This document shows, piece after piece, positions 5,848 through 12,230 of a stretch of 14,093 nt of DNA (position 1 is the stretch's first letter; every line of letters begins with the position of its first letter). Source of the DNA: an uncultured Oscillospiraceae bacterium (GTDB taxonomy: Bacteria; Bacillota; Clostridia; Oscillospirales; Oscillospiraceae); the NCBI GenBank assembly GCA_934597125.1, contig CAKTQM010000041.1, positions 1 through 14,093 of the forward strand, written 5' to 3'. The position numbers were made by a program, and so were the translations under genes. The notes under the pieces were generated by a model. It was not told the origin of the DNA and made no database searches. It saw only the letters and a program-made list of their open reading frames with translations.

Positions 5848-6713
5848 AGAAAAAAGTGATCCTATGCCCCAATCCCTATCGGGACAGCGAGCTGCGGGTG
5901 GCCAAGGACGCAAAAACCATTTTGGAGGGCATCGGATTTGAGACGGTGGTATGTCTGCCGTTTCATCGGGACGGCTATGGCGATGAGCTGGGCGTTCCCG
6001 TGCGGCAATTGCAACAGGAGATCCGGAGTGCCGATCTGATGATCGCCTTTGGCGGCGACGGAACGATCCTGCATCTGAGCCGCACGGCGGCGCTGCACAA
6101 TGTGCCGGTGCTGGGCATCAACCTGGGCAGTCTGGGCTTTATGTCAGAGCTGGAGGCCAACGAGCTGGATCGCCTGCGTGATTTGGAAAACTGGGATTTT
6201 GTGGTGGAATCCCGTATGATGCTGGACGTGACCATCTTCCGTGGCGGAAACGCGGTATACAGCAACATCGCATTGAACGACGCGGTGGTGTCAAAGGGCG
6301 CTGTGGCACGGGTTGTAAGGCTGGATATCTTTACAGAGGAAGGCCGACTGACAAAGGTGACGGGGGACGGAGTGGTGATCTCGACACCCACCGGCTCTAC
6401 CGGCTATTCCATGGCGGCCGGCGGGCCTATTGTGGAGCCTACGGCCCGCAATCTGCTGATCACGCCCATCTGTCCCCATTCCACCAGAGCGACCTCCTAT
6501 GTGTTGTCGCCGGATCATGTGATCACCATTGAGGCGGCGGACGCCAACCGGAAATTTGTCTATCTCTCTGCCGACGGCGGCAAGGCGTTTTCCCTGAAAA
6601 ACGGCGACAAGGTTCGTGTGCGGCAGTCAAAGTTTGCCATGGGGCTTGTCCGGCTCAGTAAGAAGAGCTTTTGCGAGATCCTTGATTACAAAATGGGAGG
6701 CTGCGAAAAATGA
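5844..6713 (+). CDS. nadK: NAD kinase
   Basis: A 289-residue ATP-dependent NAD kinase making NADP, with normal length for bacterial NadK. Motifs: GGDGTILHLSR (70-80), containing the GGDG phosphate-binding loop; GINLGSLGFMSE (91-102); LNDAVVSKG (144-152), with the NAD-binding Asn-Asp; and GDGVVISTPTGSTGYSMAAG (174-193). The start is GTG at 5844, inside the tlyA stop (GTGA overlap), with AAGGGGA shortly upstream; its own stop overlaps the argR ATG by 4 nt (ATGA). These overlaps indicate translational coupling. Many Clostridia carry nadK between tlyA and argR, while bacilli often lack it at this spot. NADP supply fits the NADPH demand of the MEP pathway, but that link is inference. Confidence 0.96.
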   Translation: MKKKVILCPNPYRDSELRVAKDAKTILEGIGFETVVCLPFHRDGYGDELGVPVRQLQQEIRSADLMIAFGGDGTILHLSRTAALHNVPVLGINLGSLGFMSELEANELDRLRDLENWDFVVESRMMLDVTIFRGGNAVYSNIALNDAVVSKGAVARVVRLDIFTEEGRLTKVTGDGVVISTPTGSTGYSMAAGGPIVEPTARNLLITPICPHSTRATSYVLSPDHVITIEAADANRKFVYLSADGGKAFSLKNGDKVRVRQSKFAMGLVRLSKKSFCEILDYKMGGCEK

Positions 6714-7162
6714 AGAACGTGCGTCAGGAGAAGCTGCTGCAGATCATCAGCGAGGAGGCGATCGAGACACAGGAGCAGCTGCTGCAGCGGCTGAATGAGC
6801 TGGGGATCCGCTCTACGCAGGCGACGATTTCGCGGGATATCAAGCAGCTGCATCTGGTGAAAGAGCCCACCGGACAGGGCCGCTACCGCTATGCCGTGTC
6901 GGTGCAGAAGACGAAGCTGAATTTTGCCGACAAGCTGCGCACCATTTTCCGCGAGAGTGTGATCAGCGTGGAGGCGGCCCAGAATATCGCGGTGCTGAAA
7001 ACCATCGAGGGCATGGCTCAGGGCGCGGCTTTCGCGCTGGATAATATGGATGACACGGACATTGTGGGGACGCTGGCGGGAGACGACACCATTTTTCTGG
7101 TGTTCCACGACAACGTTCACGCACTGGATTTTTGTGAACAGGTGAAACAGATGCTGCGCTGA
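6710..7162 (+). CDS. argR: Arginine repressor ArgR/AhrC
   Basis: A 150-residue protein of normal ArgR length. The N-terminal winged helix contains IRSTQATISRDIKQLHLVKE (about 33-52), the typical ArgR recognition helix with SRD. The C-terminal oligomerisation and arginine-binding domain has IAVLKTIEGMAQGAA (about 93-107), followed by ALDNMDDTDIVGTLAGDDTI (109-128); GTLAGDDT is the family signature and its Asp residues contact arginine. It is expected to form hexamers and to repress arginine synthesis and activate its breakdown when arginine is bound. ATG at 6710 has GGGAGG (6695-6700) 9 nt upstream and overlaps nadK by 4 nt. The place directly before recN is a conserved Gram-positive arrangement (ahrC-recN in Bacillus). 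No arginine genes are in the window. Confidence 0.96.
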   Translation: MKNVRQEKLLQIISEEAIETQEQLLQRLNELGIRSTQATISRDIKQLHLVKEPTGQGRYRYAVSVQKTKLNFADKLRTIFRESVISVEAAQNIAVLKTIEGMAQGAAFALDNMDDTDIVGTLAGDDTIFLVFHDNVHALDFCEQVKQMLR

Positions 7163-7181
7163 GGGCGCAGGAGGGCTTGTG

Positions 7182-8864
7182 ATGCTGGAACTGCTTCATA
7201 TTGAGAATATCGCCATCATTCAAGAGGCGGAGATCGCCTTTCAGCCGGGGTTCAACGCCCTGACCGGTGAGACCGGCGCGGGTAAATCCATCGTCATTGA
7301 CGCCATGAGCGCCGTGCTGGGGCAGCGTACGTCGCGCGATCTGATCCGCACCGGCGCTGACAAGGCGTTTGTCAGCGCGCTGTTTTCCCATGTGGAGCCG
7401 GCTGTGTGTGAGGAACTGGGCGCGGCGCCGGATGAGGATGGCAACCTGATGCTGCAGAGAGAGATCGGCGCTGACGGCAAGAATGTCTGCCGCGTGGGCG
7501 GACGGCCCGTCACCGTGTCCCAGCTGCGGACGCTGGGCAATCGTCTGGTGAATATCCACGGCCAGCACGACGGGCAGCAGCTGCTGGACGAGGAGCAGCA
7601 TCTGGCTTATCTGGATAGTTTTGGAAAGGTAGAAGCACTTGTTGAAGCATATACCGACAAGTATAATAACTTGACAGACATACGCCGCAAAATGAATACG
7701 CTGCAAATGGATGAGGCGGAGAAAGCCCGCCGGATGGACACGCTGCAGTATCAGATCAACGAATTGGAGCGGGCAAAGCTGAAAAGCGGCGAGGAGGAAG
7801 AACTGCAGGGGCGGCGCAATTTGCTGCGCAATGCGGAGAAGTTTATTTCCGCCGTGTCCGGCGCGGATTATTGCCTCAATGGCGGCGACGACAGCGATGG
7901 CGTATTGAGCCTGTTGAAGCGGTCGCAGGAGGCCTTGGGCGGCGTGCGGCATCTGGACGAGGGGTTCAATGCGCTGTATGAACGGCTGGAGAGCGCCTAC
8001 AGCGAGGTGTATGATATTGCCGACACTGTGGCGGAGCAGCGGGAGAACTTTGATTTCTCGCCCAATGAGTTGGATGAGGTGGAGGGGCGGCTGGATCAGC
8101 TCTATCGCCTGAAAAAGAAATACGGCGCCACGGTGGAGGACATGCTGGCATATCTGGAGAACTGCCGGAAGGAACTGGACGACATTGCCTATGCCGGCGA
8201 CGCTCTGGTGCGGCTGGAAAAGGAGTGCGCCAAGGCGGAGAAGGCGGCGCGGAAGGCGGCGGAGGAGCTGTCCGCCGCCCGCAAGGCGGCCGGTGAGACA
8301 CTGTCTCAGGCGATCCTGACGGAGCTGCAGCAGCTGGACATGGGGAAGATCCGCTTTCAGGTGGACTTTGCCGAGAAGCCGCTGGACGCCGCCGGTATGG
8401 ATCAGGTGCGGTTTTTGATGTCCGCTAACCTGGGCGAGGAATTGAAGCCCATCAACAAGACCGCCTCCGGCGGTGAGTTGGCCCGTATCATGCTGGCGAT
8501 GAAGAACGTGCTGAGTGAGCAGGATCATGTGGGCACGATGGTGTTCGATGAGGTGGATACCGGCGTCAGCGGCCGGGCTGCCCAGAAGGTGGCGGAGAAG
8601 ATGGCCCGCATCAGCCGCCATAAGCAGGTGCTGTGCGTGACCCATCTGCCCCAATTGGCCGCCATGGCGGACACCCATTTTTCTGTGGAGAAGGGTGAGG
8701 CGGAGGGCCGCACCTTTACCCAGGTGCGGCAGCTTGACCGGAAGCAGCGGCAGATGGAGCTGGCGCGGCTGACCGGCGGTGCTCAGGTAACGGAGACCAT
8801 GCTGCAGGGCGCCGAGGAACTGCTGACCCAGGCGGAGAAATTCCGGAGGGAGATGGCGAAATAA
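7182..8864 (+). CDS. recN: DNA repair protein RecN
   Basis: A 560-residue SMC-like ATPase acting early in double-strand break repair, with full length for the family. Walker A GETGAGKS lies at about 29-36, followed by SIVIDAMSAVLGQR. NIHGQHDGQQLL is the RecN-type Q-loop region. The middle (about 155-385) is rich in charged heptads (coiled-coil arms). The C-terminal ATPase half has the signature SGGELARIMLAMKN (around 430) and Walker B MVFDEVDTGVSG. I choose ATG at 7182 over GTG at 7179 because AGGAGGG (7169-7175) is 6 nt from the ATG but only 3 nt from the GTG. The gap to argR is 19 nt, and this is the last gene of the operon. Only a weak hairpin follows (8868-8881) before the tyrS promoter. 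Confidence 0.96.
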   Translation: MLELLHIENIAIIQEAEIAFQPGFNALTGETGAGKSIVIDAMSAVLGQRTSRDLIRTGADKAFVSALFSHVEPAVCEELGAAPDEDGNLMLQREIGADGKNVCRVGGRPVTVSQLRTLGNRLVNIHGQHDGQQLLDEEQHLAYLDSFGKVEALVEAYTDKYNNLTDIRRKMNTLQMDEAEKARRMDTLQYQINELERAKLKSGEEEELQGRRNLLRNAEKFISAVSGADYCLNGGDDSDGVLSLLKRSQEALGGVRHLDEGFNALYERLESAYSEVYDIADTVAEQRENFDFSPNELDEVEGRLDQLYRLKKKYGATVEDMLAYLENCRKELDDIAYAGDALVRLEKECAKAEKAARKAAEELSAARKAAGETLSQAILTELQQLDMGKIRFQVDFAEKPLDAAGMDQVRFLMSANLGEELKPINKTASGGELARIMLAMKNVLSEQDHVGTMVFDEVDTGVSGRAAQKVAEKMARISRHKQVLCVTHLPQLAAMADTHFSVEKGEAEGRTFTQVRQLDRKQRQMELARLTGGAQVTETMLQGAEELLTQAEKFRREMAK

Positions 8865-8916
8865 ATTCCTCTTATGAGAGGTAGTTATAAAAATTTTTCA
8901 TATTGCGAAAAAAGTG

Positions 8917-8944
8917 TTGACAAACGAAAAAAATCTGCTACAAT
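8917..8944 (+). promoter_or_regulatory. Promoter of the T-box/tyrS transcript
   Basis: -35 TTGACA at 8917-8922, a 16-nt spacer, and -10 TACAAT at 8939-8944. Transcription would start near 8951, just before stem I of the T-box. This separates tyrS from the recN operon. Confidence 0.85.
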
Positions 8945-8957
8945 AGTGGCAACTTGA

Positions 8958-9237
8958 TGCCGTTACCGTGATGAAGGGAAGAAGTAGCACGCTTCCGCGC
9001 CTGCAAAGAGAACCTCTGGTTTGGTGAAAAGGGGAGAGGGTGGCGCGTGTGAATACATCCCGGAGCAGCCTTCTGAAAACCCAAACATTTGGGGCGAGTA
9101 GGGATGTGTCGGGTTCGCCCGTTATAGCGATAGGGTGTGTCTGCACCCGACGAGGCCGTTTTCCGTGAGGAAACGGCGAACATGAGGTGGTACCGCGATC
9201 GTTTGTCGCCCTCTGTCCAAGGACAGGGGGCGTTTTT
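8958..9237 (+). promoter_or_regulatory. T-box riboswitch leader, tyrosine specifier (UAC)
   Basis: A complete T-box leader upstream of tyrS. In stem I, GGGA (8976-8979) pairs with TCCC (9058-9061). The specifier loop has AGTA (8983-8986) on the 5' side and GAA-TAC-A (9051-9057) on the 3' side. The next helix, GCACGC (8987-8992) with GCGTGT (9045-9050), encloses it. TAC at 9054-9056 is a tyrosine codon. The T-box GGTGGTACCGCG (9186-9197) includes the TGGT bulge (9188-9191) that pairs with the uncharged tRNA end; its fourth base fits discriminator A. The terminator is listed separately. Uncharged tRNA-Tyr should favour the antiterminator and permit tyrS expression. Confidence 0.95.
9207..9237 (+). 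terminator. T-box regulatory terminator before tyrS
   Basis: CGCCCTCTGTCC (9207-9218) pairs with GGACAGGGGGCG (9221-9232) with one wobble and a 2-nt AA linker; the closing pairs probably open to enlarge the loop. TTTTT follows at 9233-9237. It competes with the antiterminator that uses the T-box at 9186-9197. Confidence 0.92.
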
Positions 9238-9297
9238 ATTTGCCCCTTGTGTCAAAACTTCAACATCACAGATATGATAGGAAAGGAATGTAAAAAA

Positions 9298-10524
9298 ATG
9301 GGTATTTATGAAGAACTACAGGCCCGCGGCTTGATCGCCCAGGTCACCAATGAGGAAGAGATTCGCGAGATGGTCAACAACGGCAAGGCCACGTTCTACA
9401 TCGGCTTTGACTGCACGGCGGATTCCCTGCATGTGGGCCACTTTATGGCCCTGTGCCTGATGAAGCGTTTGCAGATGGCGGGCAATAAGCCCATCGCGTT
9501 GATCGGCGACGGCACCACCCTGATCGGAGACCCCTCCGGCCGTACCGACATGCGCCAGATGCTGACCGAGGAGACCATCAAGCACAACGCCGAGTGCTTC
9601 AAGCGCCAGATGGAGCGGTTTATCGACTTCTCTGACGGCAAGGCGCTGATGCTGTATAACTCCGAGTGGCTGAAGCCCCTGAACTATATTGAAATGCTGC
9701 GGGAGGTGGGCGGCTGCTTCTCCGTTAACAACATGCTGCGTGCCCGCTGCTATGAGCAGCGCATGGAGCGTGGTTTGAGCTTCCTGGAGTTCAACTACAT
9801 GATCATGCAGAGCTACGACTTCTACTACATGTTCCAGCATTACGGCTGCAACATGCAGTTCGGCGGCGACGACCAGTGGAGCAATATGCTGGGCGGCACC
9901 GAGCTGATTCGCAAGAAGCTGGGCAAGGACGCCCACGCCATGACCATCACGCTGCTGATGAACTCTGAGGGCAACAAGATGGGCAAGACCGCCAAGGGCG
10001 CCGTGTGGCTGGATCCCAACAAGACCAGCCCCTTCGAGTTCTATCAGTACTGGCGCAATGTGGGTGACGCCGATGTGCTGAAATGCATCCGCATGCTGAC
10101 CTTCCTGCCGCTGGAGCAGATCGACGCCATGTCCTCCTGGGAAGGCTCCCAGCTCAACGAGGCCAAGGACATTCTGGCCTATGAGCTGACTAAGCTGGTG
10201 CATGGCGAGGAGGAGGCCGAGAAGGCCCGCACCGCCTCTCAGGCCCTGTTCTCCGGCGCCGGCGATACCGAGCATATGCCCACCACTGAGCTGACCAACG
10301 ACGACTTCGGCGGCGGCGCCATCGACGTGCTGACCCTGCTGGTAAAGTGCGGTCTGGTTGCCTCCAAGGGTGAGGCCCGCCGTCTGGTGCAGCAGGGCGG
10401 CGTAGCCGTCAACGATGAGAAGGTGTCCGCCATTGAGACGACCTTCGGATGCGAGCAGTTTACAGGCGATGGTGTGATCATCAAGAAGGGCAAGAAAGTC
10501 TTCCATCGCGCTGTTCTGATTTAA
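9298..10524 (+). CDS. tyrS: Tyrosyl-tRNA synthetase
   Basis: A 408-residue class I aminoacyl-tRNA synthetase charging tRNA-Tyr in the cytoplasm. The nucleotide-binding HIGH-type motif is HVGH (45-48, in DSLHVGHFMAL). GDPSGRTDMR (about 78-87), the tyrosine-pocket stretch NYMIMQSYDFYYMF (166-179) and GGDDQWSNMLGG (189-200) are typical of bacterial TyrRS. KMGKT (227-231) is the KMSKS-type loop. The C-terminal S4-like RNA-binding domain occupies about 345-408 (LLVKCGLVASKGEARRLVQQ). I choose ATG at 9298, with AGGAAAGGA (9279-9287) upstream. An in-frame extension to 9187 would start inside the T-box terminator and is rejected. Codons are richer in C-ending forms (GCC, ATC, AAC) than in the recN operon, which fits higher expression. 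It ends in a strong terminator at 10578-10617. Confidence 0.97.
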   Translation: MGIYEELQARGLIAQVTNEEEIREMVNNGKATFYIGFDCTADSLHVGHFMALCLMKRLQMAGNKPIALIGDGTTLIGDPSGRTDMRQMLTEETIKHNAECFKRQMERFIDFSDGKALMLYNSEWLKPLNYIEMLREVGGCFSVNNMLRARCYEQRMERGLSFLEFNYMIMQSYDFYYMFQHYGCNMQFGGDDQWSNMLGGTELIRKKLGKDAHAMTITLLMNSEGNKMGKTAKGAVWLDPNKTSPFEFYQYWRNVGDADVLKCIRMLTFLPLEQIDAMSSWEGSQLNEAKDILAYELTKLVHGEEEAEKARTASQALFSGAGDTEHMPTTELTNDDFGGGAIDVLTLLVKCGLVASKGEARRLVQQGGVAVNDEKVSAIETTFGCEQFTGDGVIIKKGKKVFHRAVLI

Positions 10525-10577
10525 GGTTTCCTCCAAGACCCTATTCCTTGTTTATATCACTGACCATGATATAGCTC

Positions 10578-10617
10578 AAACAGAGAAGCCGCGGCGTTTG
10601 CCGCGGCTTCTCTGTTT
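10578..10617. terminator. Bidirectional terminator between tyrS and the convergent CPBP/LURP genes
   Basis: Perfect 18-bp inverted repeat: 10578-10595 pairs with 10600-10617 around a GTTT loop. The arms start AAACAGAG and end CTCTGTTT, with the GC core GCCGCGGC. It lies 54 nt after the tyrS stop and 20 nt after the stop of the minus-strand gene, so it probably serves both. Confidence 0.88.
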
Positions 10618-10637
10618 GCCCGGTATTCTGCGGGGGC

Positions 10638-11114
10638 TTAATTGCGGGAGCATTTCTCCGCGTCGATTGCCAGCACGACCATCAGGGCATACAGGGCGTT
10701 TTGCTTCTCTGCCACGTCGATCACATAGGTATCCGTCCAGTGAAACAACTCTTTGGAGACTGCCGCCACCTGCCGGTTCTGGGCGTCCAGAATGGTGTAG
10801 TCCCATTCCATGAAGCTGCCCTCCACTCGCCAGCCCAGACAGTCCAGGGTGAAGAAGGGCCGCAGGAAGGTAAATTCCTTGCGGATGGTGCCGACGCACT
10901 GTTCGCCGATGTACAGATCAAATTTGGGCAGGAAGGTAAAGACCTGCTGCTTCACGGTGGCGATGTGCTGCCCCATGGGATCGAGGATATGCAGACAGTG
11001 ACCCCACGCCAGTTTGCCCTCCACCGTGAAAGCCACGGTGCCGCTGTCATCCATGTGATAGATGTCGTAGCTGTCAAACCAGGAAAACATCCGCTGTTTG
11101 AAATAGAGCTTCAT
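10638..11114 (-). CDS. LURP-one-related (YxjI-like) family protein
   Basis: A 158-residue soluble protein with the feel of the LURP-one/Tubby-like beta-barrel family (DUF567; B. subtilis YxjI). It opens with MKLYFKQRMFSWFDSYDIYH. Alternating strand motifs follow: VAFTVEGKLAWGHCLHILD, HIATVKQQVFTFLPKFDLYI, TIRKEFTFLRPFFTLDCLGW and VEGSFMEWDYTILDAQNR. The end is helical (ALYALMVVLAIDAE), like the buried C-terminal helix of that fold. The biochemical role of bacterial members is not established; a phospholipid- or membrane-related role has been suggested by resemblance to Tubby and scramblases. The start ATG at 11114 has AAGGAGG 9 nt upstream. Longer in-frame upstream readings fall inside the CPBP gene and are rejected. 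It overlaps the CPBP stop by 4 nt, so the pair is translationally coupled. Confidence 0.82.
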   Translation of the reverse strand: MKLYFKQRMFSWFDSYDIYHMDDSGTVAFTVEGKLAWGHCLHILDPMGQHIATVKQQVFTFLPKFDLYIGEQCVGTIRKEFTFLRPFFTLDCLGWRVEGSFMEWDYTILDAQNRQVAAVSKELFHWTDTYVIDVAEKQNALYALMVVLAIDAEKCSRN

Positions 11115-12100
11115 AGGGGAGAACCTCCTTGATACGGTTTTGTAAATAGAAACGGCAGAAATACTGTGGCGTACACCGCTGCGTTCAGCAGCAGGGACTG
11201 CCATGTCCACACCACGCCCGCGGGGGAAGTGGAAAAAAGCATGGTGATGAAGGAATTGTTGAGAAAGTGCAGCAGGGAGACCGCCCAGATATTGCCGGTT
11301 TTCAGATAGACCCAGCCGAAGAATGTCCCAAGAGACACACAGGCGATCAGCTGCGCCAGCAGACTGAACAGTGCGGTTGCCGGACTGTAGTAGTAGAGAT
11401 TCAGCGGCAGATGCCACAGGCCCCACAGGAGACCCAGCAGGATTACGCCTCTTCGCGGGCCAAAACGGTTTTGCAGGAGGGGCTGCAGATAGTAACGCCA
11501 GCCGTACTCCTCGCCAAACATCAGGGCCAGATTCAATACGGCCCATAGAGGCAGGGACAACAGCGTCATTGCCGCATTTTCCCGAAATCGCACAGTGTGG
11601 AGCATCGCGGGAACATCACCGGTCAGAACACCGGCGATCAGCAGACGCAGAAAAAGCTCAAGACAGAGTAGCAGGATGAACAGGCCGCACAGCAAAAGCC
11701 CAAGCTTCCAGTTTGTGGAAAAAGAAAGGCCGGAGCGGGTACGTTCTTCGGGTTTCATCCGGAGCAGCAGGATCAAGGAGACGATACTTGCCAGTGATCC
11801 GACGATGATCGCCGCTCGCGTCATGTCGTACCGGATTGTTTGGATGATGCAAAGGACGACCATGACGGAGGTAAACAAGATATAGGCTTTGTAAAAAGGC
11901 CTTGCAGGGAGGTTGTCCGTTTCGCAGCGCAGCTTGACCACCATTACGGCGCAGGCGGGCAAAAACATCCAGGTGTTGGGAAAAATATCCGTATTGCCGC
12001 CCTGATGATAGGTGATCCCCAACAGCACGCCCAGCAGCACGGGCATACCAAAGGCGATGGCAAAAAAGAGGGAGAGCTGTTGTTTCGCGGTGGATTCCAT
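11111..12100 (-). CDS. CPBP-family intramembrane protease-like protein
   Basis: A 329-residue polytopic membrane protein with about eight or more hydrophobic segments. The C-terminal half carries the CPBP (CAAX protease and bacteriocin-processing, Abi) motifs: GEEYGWRYYLQPLL with EExxxR at 197-202, WGLWHLP with H230, and HFLNN at 278-282. These Glu/His/Asn residues form the expected active site of this glutamate-type intramembrane protease family. The N-terminal ~130 residues add further membrane helices. Some relatives act in bacteriocin self-immunity or in processing prenylated or membrane peptides; no bacteriocin gene is seen here, so the substrate is unknown. ATG at 12100 has AAAGGAGG 6 nt upstream. 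It has a promoter at 12142-12170 and overlaps the LURP-one-like gene by 4 nt. Confidence 0.92.
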   Translation of the reverse strand: MESTAKQQLSLFFAIAFGMPVLLGVLLGITYHQGGNTDIFPNTWMFLPACAVMVVKLRCETDNLPARPFYKAYILFTSVMVVLCIIQTIRYDMTRAAIIVGSLASIVSLILLLRMKPEERTRSGLSFSTNWKLGLLLCGLFILLLCLELFLRLLIAGVLTGDVPAMLHTVRFRENAAMTLLSLPLWAVLNLALMFGEEYGWRYYLQPLLQNRFGPRRGVILLGLLWGLWHLPLNLYYYSPATALFSLLAQLIACVSLGTFFGWVYLKTGNIWAVSLLHFLNNSFITMLFSTSPAGVVWTWQSLLLNAAVYATVFLPFLFTKPYQGGSPL

Positions 12101-12141
12101 GACGTCCTCCTTTCCTGTCCAGCGGGTGGGCTGTTTCTTTT

Positions 12142-12170
12142 ATTCTACCGGCAAAAGGACGCTGTGTCCA
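12142..12170 (-). promoter_or_regulatory. Promoter of the CPBP/LURP-one pair
   Basis: On the minus strand: -35 TGGACA (complement of 12165-12170), a 17-nt spacer, and -10 TAGAAT (complement of 12142-12147). It lies about 40 nt upstream of the CPBP start and downstream of the glutamine synthetase terminator. Confidence 0.6.
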
Positions 12171-12190
12171 GCAACTTGAAATTGCACAGG

Positions 12191-12225
12191 AAAAAACTTC
12201 CCCGCAACTTCAGATTGCGGGGAAG
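12191..12225 (-). terminator. Intrinsic terminator of the glutamine synthetase gene
   Basis: On the minus strand, an 11-bp perfect stem CTTCCCCGCAA / TTGCGGGGAAG (12215-12225 with 12197-12207) with a 7-nt loop is followed by TTTTTT (complement of 12191-12196). It lies just after the stop at 12231. Confidence 0.92.
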
Positions 12226-12230
12226 CTTTG

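Noticed and set aside
6963..8678. 571-codon minus-strand frame opposite argR/recN
   Set aside because: Antisense shadow of recN; no motifs, His/Gln/Leu-rich.
8868..8881. CCTCT/AGAGG hairpin after recN as a terminator
   Set aside because: Only 5 bp with no immediate T-run; too weak to call, although termination somewhere before 8917 is likely.
9187..9297. In-frame N-terminal extension of tyrS
   Set aside because: It would begin within the T-box and cross the regulatory terminator; ATG 9298 has a ribosome site and matches the usual TyrRS N-terminus.
9316..10536. 406-codon minus-strand frame opposite tyrS
   Set aside because: Antisense of a strongly codon-biased gene; no recognisable domain.
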